Origin: Patescibacteria group bacterium
Lineage (GTDB): Bacteria; Patescibacteriota; Minisyncoccia; Phycocordibacterales; Phycocordibacteraceae
Direction of reading: 5' to 3'
Assembly (NCBI GenBank): GCA_030837225.1
Contig: JAUPKX010000016.1
Coordinates: 1 to 57,537, forward strand
Length of the DNA stretch: 57,537 nt
Position 1 is the first letter of the stretch; each line of letters opens with the position of its first letter. Below, in pieces: positions 26,168-34,658 of the stretch. The position numbers were made by a program, and so were the translations under genes. The notes beneath the pieces are model-generated. The model was not told where the DNA came from, did no database searches, and worked only from the letters and a program-made list of their open reading frames with translations.

Positions 26168-26494
26168 ATGTTGCAAGGAACTATCGTTGAGAATAGTCTA
26201 ACTGACCCTACTGTCTTAGGAGACTTGTCTATTCTTAAGAGTTGGCCTGAAGGGTCTTGGAAGCTTCATCAAGTGCAACTTGATAGAGAGCAGGCAATTG
26301 AGCTAGCAACCTTTCTAGCTGACGGGCCTTGGTATATGCATTTCTGGGAGCCGGGTACTGAAGATGTACTCGTTGTTTTTAAAGACAAAACTTTTGACAT
26401 AAAGTATTCAGACAAATCTACATGGGAAGAAGCGGTTGCCTATGGGAAGTCGACTGGTGTTCCCGAGGAGCAACTAGATTTTCTGATTTACTAA
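26168..26494 (+). CDS. Small soluble orphan protein
   Basis: 108 residues, acidic, with many aromatic residues (GPWYMHFWEPGTED; DLSILKSWPEGSW). Predicted alpha/beta without membrane segment. I have an impression of similar short proteins in Parcubacteria, but no function. The ATG follows GATATACAATGGACGT; TATACA serves as a probable -10. Flanked by repeat copies 7 and 8. Confidence 0.65.
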   Translation: MLQGTIVENSLTDPTVLGDLSILKSWPEGSWKLHQVQLDREQAIELATFLADGPWYMHFWEPGTEDVLVVFKDKTFDIKYSDKSTWEEAVAYGKSTGVPEEQLDFLIY

Positions 26495-26524
26495 GGTTCC
26501 AACATCGTCCCACACCCCCAGCAA
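26495..26524 (+). repeat. Dispersed repeat, copy 8
   Basis: GGTTCCAACATCGTCCC, then ACACCCCCAGCAA: the second half is changed. It begins right after the TAA of the previous gene and abuts the stop codon of the convergent L,D-transpeptidase gene, so here it cannot lead into a plus-strand promoter. Confidence 0.88.
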
Positions 26525-26525
26525 C

Positions 26526-27362
26526 CTAATCTTGAACCGTAACCTCAGTGCCAACCGGCGCCCACCCATACAACTCTCTGGCTATATCAAGGGGTACATT
26601 CACACACCCATGAGACCACTGCTGTCCGAAGTTGGTGTGCCAGTACGCGCCGTGTATAGCGCCCCCTTCAGCCGTGAAGTACATATTCCAGGGAACACCT
26701 GGTAGGTCGTAATAATCCTCAGATATGCCCGGGAGAGGTCCTTGCATATACCGACTTGGAGTCTTCTTAAACACTTTGAAGTTCCCGCGTGGCGTTGGAG
26801 TTAAATCGTGTCCGGTTGAGATTGTAGTCTTTAAAACGAGTTCCTTGCCATCATACGCATAAAGCATCTGCTCAGAACGATCGACAACGATACGCTTATC
26901 TGTTGGCTCGTCTCCAGTCATTGGTAATGTAGCCCCTGGGTCATAGAACGCGCGCACCTGGTCGCTCGCTACATACCAATCCTTCGCTACTCGATCTGGA
27001 TAGCGTATCCACTCGTTGAACTCCACCTTGTACCAAACGCGTCCAGACGCATCCGTCTCGGTGTCTTTTGATATAGGAAGTACCGTTCCGGTACGTAGTT
27101 TTCCAATAGCGGGAGCCGACGTCGTTGCTTCCATGCGTATGTTTACGCAGCTTCCAGAGAAGTCAGCGCCGCACCCGTCGAGCACTTCGATAAAGGATGG
27201 TACTTCCGTTTTTGGTTCCTCGGCAAATATAAGCTCAGAAACCGCACTCGTTGTTTCCTCAAGTGAAACAATCTTTCCGTTATATGCAAAGAATGTTAGG
27301 CACGCTGCCGCAAGCGCACCAATCAGGAGCGATACGAGCAAAATCTTCTTATCCCTATCCAT
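26526..27362 (-). CDS. L,D-transpeptidase (YkuD) with SH3-like domain
   Basis: 278 residues, membrane-anchored by a single N-terminal helix (about 7-27). An SH3b-like domain (~60-140: CVNIRMEATTSAPAIGKLRTG) is followed by the YkuD domain, with the catalytic motif IHGAYWHTNFGQQWSHGCVN; Cys in SHGCVN is the nucleophile. Such enzymes form 3-3 cross-links in peptidoglycan or attach proteins to it, outside the membrane. The gene is divergent from the actin-like ATPase gene at 27416. Confidence 0.93.
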   Translation of the reverse strand: MDRDKKILLVSLLIGALAAACLTFFAYNGKIVSLEETTSAVSELIFAEEPKTEVPSFIEVLDGCGADFSGSCVNIRMEATTSAPAIGKLRTGTVLPISKDTETDASGRVWYKVEFNEWIRYPDRVAKDWYVASDQVRAFYDPGATLPMTGDEPTDKRIVVDRSEQMLYAYDGKELVLKTTISTGHDLTPTPRGNFKVFKKTPSRYMQGPLPGISEDYYDLPGVPWNMYFTAEGGAIHGAYWHTNFGQQWSHGCVNVPLDIARELYGWAPVGTEVTVQD

Positions 27363-27402
27363 GTCCCTAGAGTACCGTACCGGGTACTCTCAGTCATCCT
27401 GG

Positions 27403-27408
27403 TATACT
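27403..27408 (+). promoter_or_regulatory. Extended -10 box of the actin-like ATPase gene
   Basis: TGGTATACT with the hexamer at 27403-27408, ending seven bases before the ATG at 27416. A clear example of the near-leaderless promoter type in this genome. Confidence 0.75.
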
Positions 27409-27415
27409 AGCCTGC

Positions 27416-28576
27416 ATGGCTCTTTTTCCCTTCGGAAAGAAGAAAACGCGCTCAGTCGCGCTCATTGATATTGGTTCAGCTTCAGTGGGCGGCGCCTACG
27501 CGCATTATGAGGAAGGGAAGCCGCCAATTATCTACTACACTGCCCGTGTTGACGTTGAGGTCCGCGAAGGCGAGACCATTTTGGAAGGCATGCTTCGTTC
27601 ACTCTCCTTTCTCGAGCGCCTCCTTATAGAGGAAGGGGCTCCGGCGCTCAGGCGTGAGACCGGGAGCGCGGTTATTGAGAAAGTACTCGTATCAGTAGCC
27701 GCTCCCTGGCAAGAAACCCTTGTTACAACAACAAACATTCAGCAGAAGAACGCGTTCATCTTTTCGCACCTCCACCTTGCTGATGCCGTTAGGAAGACGG
27801 CCATAGTACCAAAGGACCGTGTGAGTTCTGGCCACACTGTTATAGCAACCATCCTGAACGGATATGAGACGCCCAATCCTTTTGGAAAGCGCGTATCCCG
27901 TGCAGAACTCGTTATCCTCGCATCAACGCTTGAAAAAGAGGCGGCCCATGCCGTTGAGGCCTCGCTTAGAAGGGCATTTCATACAAATGAGATTGAACTA
28001 ACGGCCTTTGCGCCCGTTGCGTACACCGTGTTCAGAGACCTCTACCCACACCAGAAGGATTTCGTAGTGCTTGATGTGTCCGGGACTGGTACAGACGCCG
28101 CATTCGTGAAGCGAGGACTCCTCGTTGAGGTCCGGAGCGTTGCGTATGGCACCCAAGACCTCCTAATTGCCGCTAAGAAGGCAGGGCAACGGGCACACCT
28201 ATCGACCGTTGATATGATTGATCCGGTTGCGAACGAATCCTTTGCAAAGGAATCGGAGGAAGCAGAGCGTATATGGCTCGATGGGTTGCATGGAGCGTTC
28301 TCGAGCGTCGCGGGGGTCCAGGCACTTCCGCGCACCTTGCTCCTTCTTGCAGATACCGAAGCCCGCGACTATTTGAAGCGTGCCTTGGAGAAGAGCAGGC
28401 TCCGTTCGTTGTGGCTTTCAGACGAGCCATTATCCGTTATACCAATAACACCTTCGCACCTGGCGGCGAGGGTAAAGACAAGGGGACTTGGAGACGGGGA
28501 CTTGTTCCTGGCGTTGCTCGCGCTCTACGTCGCACGGGGTACGAATCTTCCCGAAGCACCTGCTGAATCGCTGTAG
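27416..28576 (+). CDS. Actin-like ATPase, FtsA/PilM-like
   Basis: 386 residues. The actin-fold signatures are visible: phosphate-1 loop VALIDIGSASVGGAY at residues 15-29, and phosphate-2 loop FVVLDVSGTGTDAAFV near 220. The middle carries an insert like the FtsA/PilM 1C subdomain. In this lineage such proteins are presumed parts of type IV pilus assembly (PilM) or of cell division. No pil or fts genes lie next to it in the window, so the choice is open. Probably cytosolic and membrane-associated. Confidence 0.78.
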   Translation: MALFPFGKKKTRSVALIDIGSASVGGAYAHYEEGKPPIIYYTARVDVEVREGETILEGMLRSLSFLERLLIEEGAPALRRETGSAVIEKVLVSVAAPWQETLVTTTNIQQKNAFIFSHLHLADAVRKTAIVPKDRVSSGHTVIATILNGYETPNPFGKRVSRAELVILASTLEKEAAHAVEASLRRAFHTNEIELTAFAPVAYTVFRDLYPHQKDFVVLDVSGTGTDAAFVKRGLLVEVRSVAYGTQDLLIAAKKAGQRAHLSTVDMIDPVANESFAKESEEAERIWLDGLHGAFSSVAGVQALPRTLLLLADTEARDYLKRALEKSRLRSLWLSDEPLSVIPITPSHLAARVKTRGLGDGDLFLALLALYVARGTNLPEAPAESL

Positions 28577-28663
28577 ATTGTTATACCCGTCTCAAGTCCA
28601 GTGCCACCTGTCCGGGTGTATACTTACTCGGTACTACTCATATCGAGGCTTTTCTACGTAGAT

Positions 28664-29938
28664 ATGCAAAAGAATCTGAATGACATCATCCCCCCATCGC
28701 GTCGCCGTGCTATGGAAGGCAGTGAGAATGCTCCGGCGTACACCTCATCTGCGGTTCCGCCACCCCCTGTTTCTTTTGAGCGACCTGCATACGCACGTCC
28801 TATAGCATCGCGCCCGAAGCGCTCGTTTCCAGTTGGAACTGCCGTCGTTGCAGCAATTGTTATCCTAGGCTCAATAGGAGCCCTGTTCGCGTTCTCAGGT
28901 GCTGAGGTTAAGGTAACCGCAACAGAGAATCAGACTGCCGTTGCAGGCGAATTCCTTGCAACTGGTTCCTCTGGCGACCTACCGTTTGAAATTCTTACGG
29001 TTGAGAAGGTAGCGAGTGTCGAGGTTGAGAGCGAAGGCACTGAAACCGTTAATCAGTCTGCCCAGGGCACTCTCACTATCGAGAACAAGCAGACAGTGCC
29101 ACAGCAACTCATCAAGAACACTCGTTTTGAGACACCAGACGGGCTCATATTCCGTATTCGTGACTCGGTAACAGTTCCGGCAGCAAAGGGTGGTGCTCCA
29201 GGCACTCTCGTTACAACCGTCTACGCGGATGCAACCGGAGAAAGCTATAACGTAGCTGCTACAACCTTCACCCTTCCGGGCCTTAAGGGCGGCGCAACCT
29301 TTACCTTAGTTACGGCACGGTCTGCCGAGGCTATGAAGGGCGGCTTTGCGGGACCCCGTCCAAGTATTAAGGCGGCAACGCGAGACGCGAAGGCACAGGA
29401 GATTCGCACAAAGCTCGGCTCTGACATCGAGGCAGCAATCACTGAAGCAGTTCCAGAAGGGTACATTCTCGTTCCGGGAGGAAGTCGTGTGACGTATGAA
29501 CCGCAGCCAGACCAGGCAGCAGCAGGGAACTCAGTACAGATTTCTGAGAAGGCCATCGCAAGCATTGTAGTGTTCCCGAAAGAGGCACTTGCTCGCTCCA
29601 TCGCGTACCAGGTTGTTGGCTCCTATAGTGGCCAGCCAATCACTATCGAGGACGCCTCAGGCCTAACCCTAACGCCTGTAGGAGACCTTCCAGTCCCTGG
29701 AACCGAGGAATTTGCGTTCTCCTTGGCTGGAAATACCAAGGTTTTGTGGAGCGTAGACCCCGCAAAGATTGCGAGTGCCGTAGCAGGAAAGACATCCGCT
29801 CAGGCTGAGACTGTCCTCGCTGGATACCCAGAAGTTGAGCGCGCAGCCCTCGTCCTTCGTCCGTTCTGGAACCGTTCCTTCCCAGCGGACCCGGCCAAGA
29901 TCGATGTTAAGGTCGAGAACGCCCCGAAAGCCAAGTAA
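28664..29938 (+). CDS. Single-pass surface protein, baseplate-J-like, Patescibacteria type
   Basis: 425 residues from the ATG at 28664. A proline-rich cytosolic tail (~1-57) precedes one membrane helix (~58-80: AVVAAIVILGSIGALFAF). The outside part consists of beta-rich segments: GAEVKVTATENQTAVAGEF, a GTLTIENKQ repeat, and VTVPAAKGGAPGTLVT, which resemble the baseplate J-like repeats in envelope proteins of this phylum. Possibly a cell-surface or pilus-linked structural protein. The gene follows the actin-like ATPase and precedes infA. Confidence 0.72.
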   Translation: MQKNLNDIIPPSRRRAMEGSENAPAYTSSAVPPPPVSFERPAYARPIASRPKRSFPVGTAVVAAIVILGSIGALFAFSGAEVKVTATENQTAVAGEFLATGSSGDLPFEILTVEKVASVEVESEGTETVNQSAQGTLTIENKQTVPQQLIKNTRFETPDGLIFRIRDSVTVPAAKGGAPGTLVTTVYADATGESYNVAATTFTLPGLKGGATFTLVTARSAEAMKGGFAGPRPSIKAATRDAKAQEIRTKLGSDIEAAITEAVPEGYILVPGGSRVTYEPQPDQAAAGNSVQISEKAIASIVVFPKEALARSIAYQVVGSYSGQPITIEDASGLTLTPVGDLPVPGTEEFAFSLAGNTKVLWSVDPAKIASAVAGKTSAQAETVLAGYPEVERAALVLRPFWNRSFPADPAKIDVKVENAPKAK

Positions 29939-29954
29939 ATGAGGGATAACGCGG

Positions 29955-29983
29955 TTGACGCTCTTACCAGTCCTTGGTAGGAT
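29955..29983 (+). promoter_or_regulatory. Promoter of the infA-ribosomal protein operon
   Basis: TTGACG (29955-29960), 17-base spacer, TAGGAT (29978-29983). Start of transcription would be near 29990, so the first usable start codon is the ATG at 29997 rather than those at 29982/29985 inside the -10 box. Confidence 0.75.
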
Positions 29984-29996
29984 GATGAAGCTTCAC

Positions 29997-30212
29997 ATGG
30001 AGGTAAGTAAAGAAGGCGCAGCTACCGGCTCCGTAGAGGAGGTGCTTCCTAATTCCCTTTTTAGGGTTAGGATGCCGACGGGAGAGCTCCAACTCGCTTA
30101 CCTTGCAGGAAAGATGCGCCTGCACCGGATACGCGTTCTGGTAGGTGACCAGGTAGAACTGGTTATCGACCCGTATGGCGGCCGGGCACGCATCGTGAGG
30201 CGGCTTAGCTAA
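29997..30212 (+). CDS. infA: Translation initiation factor IF-1
   Basis: 71 residues from 29997, the family's usual length. The S1/OB-fold pattern is clear: [20 protein letters not shown], then [20 protein letters not shown] and [12 protein letters not shown]-1 blocks the ribosomal A site during initiation. The start is set by the promoter at 29955-29983. It leads the operon with rpmJ, rpsM, rpsK, rpsD, rpoA, as in most bacteria. The N-terminus has the uncommon EGAATG lead-in. Confidence 0.95.
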   Translation: MEVSKEGAATGSVEEVLPNSLFRVRMPTGELQLAYLAGKMRLHRIRVLVGDQVELVIDPYGGRARIVRRLS

Positions 30213-30223
30213 ATATCCTAACG

Positions 30224-30340
30224 ATGAAGGTACGCGCATCCATTAAAGTCCAGCAGCCTGGAGATATCATCGTCCGCCGTCGCGGACGCTTGTACCGTAT
30301 CAACAAGCGCAATCCTCGCCGCAAGGCACGTCAGGGCTAA
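30224..30340 (+). CDS. rpmJ: Ribosomal protein L36, cysteine-free form
   Basis: 38 residues: starts [16 protein letters not shown] and ends [12 protein letters not shown]. This matches L36, including the KVRASVK opening and the NPRHKQRQG ending. The four zinc ligands (C/C/C/H) of standard L36 are all replaced, so this is a zinc-independent version. It lies between infA and rpsM, the canonical place. Confidence 0.92.
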   Translation: MKVRASIKVQQPGDIIVRRRGRLYRINKRNPRRKARQG

Positions 30341-30381
30341 AGCCGTCTTATTTCATTTACCTTACTTAATCCTCGTATCCC

Positions 30382-30762
30382 ATGCGTATCGCCGGTGTAA
30401 CCCTTCCAGACGACAAGCAGCTCGCATACGCGCTGCCTCTTATCTTTGGTATCGGACCGACGCGTGCTCTTGAGATTCTTAAGACAGCGAAAGTTGAGCC
30501 TACTCGCAAGGGAAGCGATCTCTCCGCAGACGAGGAGCAGACTATCCGTACACTCGCTGAGGCCTACACCATCGAGGGAGAGCTTCGCCGCGAGGAGGGA
30601 CAGAACGTGAAGCGCTTGAAGGACATTCGTTCTGCACGTGGCATCCGTCACGAGCGCCGTCTTCCAGTTCGCGCACAGCGCACCAAGACAAACTCCCGCA
30701 CCGTTCGTGGAAACACTCGTAAGACGATGGGTTCTGGTCGCCGTACGCTCGAGAAGACATAA
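30382..30762 (+). CDS. rpsM: Ribosomal protein S13
   Basis: 126 residues. Start RIAGVTLPDDKQLAYALPLI, then the helix-hairpin-helix IFGIGPTRALEIL, and the basic C-terminus RTKTNSRTVRG...KT. S13 sits in the head of the 30S subunit and contacts the P-site tRNA and 50S subunit. Part of the infA-rpoA operon, followed after 27 bases by rpsK. No SD site before the ATG. Confidence 0.98.
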   Translation: MRIAGVTLPDDKQLAYALPLIFGIGPTRALEILKTAKVEPTRKGSDLSADEEQTIRTLAEAYTIEGELRREEGQNVKRLKDIRSARGIRHERRLPVRAQRTKTNSRTVRGNTRKTMGSGRRTLEKT

Positions 30763-30789
30763 TCCGCGGACATACACTTTTAATTCACT

Positions 30790-31224
30790 ATGGGAAAGAA
30801 ACGAATCATCAAGAAGTCAGGCAAGGGCATGGACCAGGGCCGCAAGGACCGTGCAATGTCCAAGGCTGTTAAGAAGCGTCTTGAGCGTGGTGTGCTTCAC
30901 GTTGAGGCCACTTTCAACAACACGAAGGTTGTGCTCACGGACGAGGCAGGCAACGCAATCATGTCTTCTTCAGCAGGTGCTCTTGGCTTCTCGGGTGCTC
31001 GTAAGTCCACTCCCTACGCTGCAACCAAGGTCGGCGAGCTTATCGGCGACAAGGCTATCCTCATTGGCCTTAAGGAAGCATCGGTGGTTATCCGCGGCAT
31101 TGGCGCTGGACGTGAGTCCGCACTCCGCGGTTTCTCAACCAAGGGCATCGCGATTCGTTCTATCAAGGACGCAACGCCGGTCCCACATAACGGCCCACGC
31201 CCTAAGAAGGCTCGCCGCGTATAG
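30790..31224 (+). CDS. rpsK: Ribosomal protein S11
   Basis: 144 residues. A basic N-terminal extension (KKRIIKKSGKGMDQGRKD) longer than average leads into the conserved VEATFNNTKVVLTDEAGN, SSAGALGFSGARKSTPYAA, and RGIGAGRESALRGF, DATPVPHNGPRPKKARRV tail. S11 forms part of the 30S platform near the E site. The downstream rpsD starts 21 bases later. Confidence 0.98.
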   Translation: MGKKRIIKKSGKGMDQGRKDRAMSKAVKKRLERGVLHVEATFNNTKVVLTDEAGNAIMSSSAGALGFSGARKSTPYAATKVGELIGDKAILIGLKEASVVIRGIGAGRESALRGFSTKGIAIRSIKDATPVPHNGPRPKKARRV

Positions 31225-31245
31225 TCTTTCTCATTCTCTCTACCT

Positions 31246-31860
31246 ATGAAAATCGGACCTAAGTACAAGATCGCGAAGCGCCTCGGCGCATCCGTCTTCG
31301 AGAAGACCCAGACTCAGAAGTTTGCTATCGCTGAAGAGCGTGCAGCACGTAACAAGAAGGGACGTCGCCAGAACCAGACTGAGTTCGGCAAGCAGCTTCT
31401 TGAGAAGCAGAAAGTTCGTATGACCTACGGTCTTTCTGAGAAGCAGTTCTCAAACTACGTTGCAACGGCAACCTCAACACACGGCAAGCCCCCAGCACAG
31501 ACCCTCCACCGCCTCCTCGAGCTACGCCTAGACAACATTGCGTACCGCATCGGGCTAGCACCGACGCGTAGGGCTAGCCGCCAGATGGTCTCGCACGGAC
31601 ACCTCACCGTGAACGGCGTGAAGACAACAATCCCGTCACGTGCAATGAAAATTGGTGACAAGATCGGTGTGCGCGAGGGCTCGAAAAGTGCGGTGCTGTT
31701 CGAGAATTTCGCTGAGAAGTTCCTCGAGCGCCCAACGCTTTCTCCTTGGCTCTCATGGGATGCCAAGAAGATGGAGGGTGGTGTTAATGAGGTACCAACC
31801 GAGGAGGCAGCGTCTCCTGCGGGTGATCTTGTTGCCGTGCTCTCGTTCTACAGCCGCTAG
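31246..31860 (+). CDS. rpsD: Ribosomal protein S4
   Basis: 204 residues. The S4 RNA-binding domain has RLDNIAYRIGLAPTRRASRQ and SHGHLTVNGVKTTIPS. The N-terminal zinc-finger cysteines of some S4 proteins are absent (C- type). S4 nucleates 16S rRNA folding and in other bacteria regulates its operon. Lies in the usual place between rpsK and rpoA, with 47 bases before rpoA. Confidence 0.97.
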   Translation: MKIGPKYKIAKRLGASVFEKTQTQKFAIAEERAARNKKGRRQNQTEFGKQLLEKQKVRMTYGLSEKQFSNYVATATSTHGKPPAQTLHRLLELRLDNIAYRIGLAPTRRASRQMVSHGHLTVNGVKTTIPSRAMKIGDKIGVREGSKSAVLFENFAEKFLERPTLSPWLSWDAKKMEGGVNEVPTEEAASPAGDLVAVLSFYSR

Positions 31861-31907
31861 TTGTTATACGTTTGTTAGCTTTATTGTTGGTTTAATCTGA
31901 TTGAGTT

Positions 31908-32861
31908 ATGGAATACCACATCACGCTCCCGTCGAAGCCCCGTGTCGTCTCAGAAGAAGGCGTTCAGGGTGTTTATGAGATCGATTCTCTCTACCCAGGC
32001 TACGGCCACACTCTCGGCAACTCACTACGCCGTATTATTCACGCATCACTTCCTGGTGCTGCGGTTACCTCCGTTAAGATCGAAGGCGTTTCCCATGAGT
32101 TCGCTACTATGGAAGGCGTTCGCGAGTCCGTTATGGAGGTTCTTCTTAACCTCAAGCGCATTCACTTCACACTGCATGGCGACGAGGCGCAGACCATCTC
32201 TCTTTCAGTTAAGGGACCAAAGCAGGTTACAGCAGCTGATTTCAAGCTTCCAAGCCAGGTTGAGATCTCAAACCCTGACATGCACATTGCTGACATTTCG
32301 GGCAAGGTTTCGTTTGAACTTGAGGCTACTATCGAGCGCGGTCTTGGGTACGTTGCTCGCGAAGTTCTTACCAAGGAGAAGGTTGATATCGGCACCATCG
32401 CTCTTGATGCTACCTTCACCCCGATTCGCCGCGTTAACTACGAGGTTGAGAATATGCGCGTTGGAGACCGTACGGACTTCAACCGCCTCCGGATGCTTAT
32501 CGAGACGAACGGTACGATTTCTCCTCGCGAGGCACTCGAGCGTTCTATCGAGACCATGATCCAGCAGCTCTCCGCTGTTATTGGCTTCCAGGACTCACGT
32601 GAGGGAGAGTCTCCTGACTCCTCAAAGGGTATCGCTGACGACAAGTCTGTCGGCAAGGACCCTGCAAAGGTGAAGGTTGAGGAACTTGAGCTTGGCGCTC
32701 GCGTAACAACCGCTCTTCAGGATGCAGGTATCAAGTCTGTTGCAGGTCTCGTTAAGAAGACGTCCACTCAGCTCCTCGAGCTCGACGGTGTCGGCGAGAA
32801 GGCAGTGGTTGATATCTCTGAGGCCCTCGACAAGCTCGGACTCGAGCTCAAAGGCGAGTAA
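31908..32861 (+). CDS. rpoA: RNA polymerase alpha subunit
   Basis: 317 residues, full length. The N-terminal dimerisation domain shows GYGHTLGNSLRRIIHASLPG, and VNYEVENMRVGDRTDFNRL. A linker (~235-255, with GESPDSSKGIADD) joins the C-terminal domain: VEELELGARVTTALQDAGI, LLELDGVGEKAVVDI, the helix-hairpin-helix that binds UP elements and regulators. Thus UP-element promoters are possible in this organism. Confidence 0.98.
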   Translation: MEYHITLPSKPRVVSEEGVQGVYEIDSLYPGYGHTLGNSLRRIIHASLPGAAVTSVKIEGVSHEFATMEGVRESVMEVLLNLKRIHFTLHGDEAQTISLSVKGPKQVTAADFKLPSQVEISNPDMHIADISGKVSFELEATIERGLGYVAREVLTKEKVDIGTIALDATFTPIRRVNYEVENMRVGDRTDFNRLRMLIETNGTISPREALERSIETMIQQLSAVIGFQDSREGESPDSSKGIADDKSVGKDPAKVKVEELELGARVTTALQDAGIKSVAGLVKKTSTQLLELDGVGEKAVVDISEALDKLGLELKGE

Positions 32862-32898
32862 TTTGGACGTAGTTAGGAATTCGTGTTAAAAAAGATAT

Positions 32899-33252
32899 AT
32901 GCGCCATCATCACAAAGGAAGGACGTTCGGACGACCGCATGACCAGCGCGTAGCGTTGATGCGTTCCCTGATGCGTTCCTTGATCATCCACGAGCGCATT
33001 TCGACGACCGAGGCAAAGGCTAAAGAGCTCCGCCCGATCATCGAGAAGCTTGTATCCCACGCTCGCGTGGATTCGGTGGCTAACCGTCGCCTCGTGGCTG
33101 CACGCCTTGGTAACGATGACGAGTCTACTGCGAAGCTCTTCGCAACGATCGCTCCTCGCTACACCGAGCGCCCTGGGGGTTACACCCGTATCGTAAAGCG
33201 TGCTGCAACCGCAACCGACGGACGCAAGCAGGCCTACATCGCATTCGTATAA
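32899..33252 (+). CDS. rplQ: Ribosomal protein L17
   Basis: 117 residues, standard. Opens MRHHHKGRTFGRPHDQRVAL (family: MRH...KLGR...HR.AL.RNL) and keeps LIIHERISTTEAKAKELRP and GGYTRIVKRAATATDGRKQA. L17 binds 23S rRNA near the exit tunnel. The N-terminal RHHHKGRTFGR differs slightly from the common RHRKAGRKLGR. It ends the rpoA operon segment; rplM follows 4 bases later. Confidence 0.97.
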   Translation: MRHHHKGRTFGRPHDQRVALMRSLMRSLIIHERISTTEAKAKELRPIIEKLVSHARVDSVANRRLVAARLGNDDESTAKLFATIAPRYTERPGGYTRIVKRAATATDGRKQAYIAFV

Positions 33253-33256
33253 CATC

Positions 33257-33634
33257 ATGACTACCACTAAGACTCAGAAAGGAGAGCGCACGCTCTACAC
33301 CATCGACGCCGCTGGCGGCGCTCTTGGACGCGTCGCGTCTGAAGCGGCTTCCGTGCTTCTCGGCAAGAAGTCTGCAAACTACATGCAGAACGAAGTTATG
33401 CCGGTTGAGGTTGAGATCATAAATGCGTCGAAGCTCGTCATGACGGAGAAGCGAATTGCTGGCAAGGAGTACACCCGCTACACGGGATACCCAGGCGGTC
33501 TTCGTATTACGTCTCTCGCAAACCTTCTTCAGAAGAAGGGCGTCGGCGAGGCACTCTGGAAGGCGGTTGACGGCATGATTCCTCGCAACAAGCTTCGCAA
33601 GGAGCGCATGAAGCGTCTTACCATAACTGATTAA
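33257..33634 (+). CDS. rplM: Ribosomal protein L13
   Basis: 125 residues from the ATG at 33257, slightly shorter than E. coli L13 (142). YTIDAAGGALGRVASEAASV matches the family opening (W..vDA....LGRlAs.iA..L.GK), followed by KLVMTEKRIAGKEYTRYTGYPGG and the IPRNKLRKERMKRL end. The C-terminal extension after the last block is missing, which explains the length. rpsI starts one base after its stop. Confidence 0.96.
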   Translation: MTTTKTQKGERTLYTIDAAGGALGRVASEAASVLLGKKSANYMQNEVMPVEVEIINASKLVMTEKRIAGKEYTRYTGYPGGLRITSLANLLQKKGVGEALWKAVDGMIPRNKLRKERMKRLTITD

Positions 33635-33635
33635 T

Positions 33636-34040
33636 ATGCCCGAGAACACACAGAACTACGTCACCGCCGTTGGACGCCGCAAAACGGCTTCTGCGCGCGT
33701 GAAGCTGACTCCAGCGGACAAGAACTCAGTTACGGTTAACGGCATGGATGCGCGCGCGTATTTCAATACTGCAGAGCGCGAGTCAGTTACCGGAGACGCG
33801 TTCCGCGTTGAGGAGCACAAGAACAACTACGAGGTTATGGCGCGCGTCCAGGGTGGCGGCAAGAGCGCACAGGCTGTAGCGGTTCGCCATGCGATCTCTC
33901 GTGCTCTTACGCTTATCGAGGAGGGAAGCCGCCCAGCTCTTAAGGCTGCAGGTTTCCTTAAGCGCGATCCTCGTGCGGTTGAGCGAAAGAAGCCAGGACT
34001 TCGAAAGGCCCGCAAGAGCCCACAGTGGTCTAAGCGTTAA
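33636..34040 (+). CDS. rpsI: Ribosomal protein S9
   Basis: 134 residues. AVGRRKTASARVKLTPADKN, ARVQGGGKSAQAVAVRHAIS and the C-terminal DPRAVERKKPGLRKARKSPQ...SKR tail are all standard; the last Arg reaches the P-site tRNA. The usual KKPGRKGARRR variants are here KKPGLRKARKSP. Paired with rplM as in most bacteria, and followed by a terminator. Confidence 0.97.
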   Translation: MPENTQNYVTAVGRRKTASARVKLTPADKNSVTVNGMDARAYFNTAERESVTGDAFRVEEHKNNYEVMARVQGGGKSAQAVAVRHAISRALTLIEEGSRPALKAAGFLKRDPRAVERKKPGLRKARKSPQWSKR

Positions 34041-34047
34041 TCCCCTC

Positions 34048-34082
34048 GAACAACACCGCACTCTGCGGTGTTTGTTCTTTTC
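34048..34082 (+). terminator. Intrinsic terminator of the ribosomal protein operon
   Basis: GAACAACACCGCA pairs with TGCGGTGTTTGTTC around a CTC loop, followed by TTTTCT. It ends the infA to rpsI operon. Confidence 0.92.
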
Positions 34083-34132
34083 TGCGGATACTCTATAGTT
34101 TTTGAGGAACTTGATGTTTGGGAGGAATCGCT

Positions 34133-34657
34133 ATGGAGACCTGGAATCTCGGCAGGTTCCTGGTTCAGGGCCTGCCACGAGAAGTTGGATCGCTACGACT
34201 TACTGAAGCATGCTGCATCTCAGACGATGCTGTACGAGCGTGGATGATGCAATTCATCCCTCGTGATATTCCTTCGGGCGCTACACCGCCCTGGAAGTTC
34301 AGGGTCTATGTTATGTGGGAGCCTTGCAACGAGGATCTCGTATTGACCCTCTGCGCGTACGCGTGCATCGCACTACCCAAAAGCGCTCGAAGGTGGCTTG
34401 AATACACTGTTCAGCGTCACAACCAAGACGCAGCAGTTCAACACGTTGTTACCGAGAACGGTGACGGCACCCTGTCGCTCCGTGTCTCACGCAGTGCTGA
34501 GTTAAGTGCAGCACGCGTGCAGCTCCTTGCGGCGAGCAATCCGTCCTCGGCGATCGTGCAGCCGTTCTTCGAGTCTTACACGGAGAGCACCGAACTCCTG
34601 CTTCAGGCATGGAAAGACGGTCTTCGTGTGGGGAACGCGTATCGGCAATTACATTAA
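34133..34657 (+). CDS. Hypothetical protein, stand-alone unit
   Basis: 174 residues, predicted soluble. Opens METWNLGRFLVQGLPREVGS; the centre (WKFRVYVMWEPCNEDLVLTL) contains strands, and the C-terminal half is helical. No known motif. GGGAGG sits eight to nine bases before the ATG, a strong Shine-Dalgarno site, and a private terminator follows. This matches the stand-alone architecture seen at 5992 and 8169. Confidence 0.65.
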   Translation: METWNLGRFLVQGLPREVGSLRLTEACCISDDAVRAWMMQFIPRDIPSGATPPWKFRVYVMWEPCNEDLVLTLCAYACIALPKSARRWLEYTVQRHNQDAAVQHVVTENGDGTLSLRVSRSAELSAARVQLLAASNPSSAIVQPFFESYTESTELLLQAWKDGLRVGNAYRQLH

Positions 34658-34658
34658 G

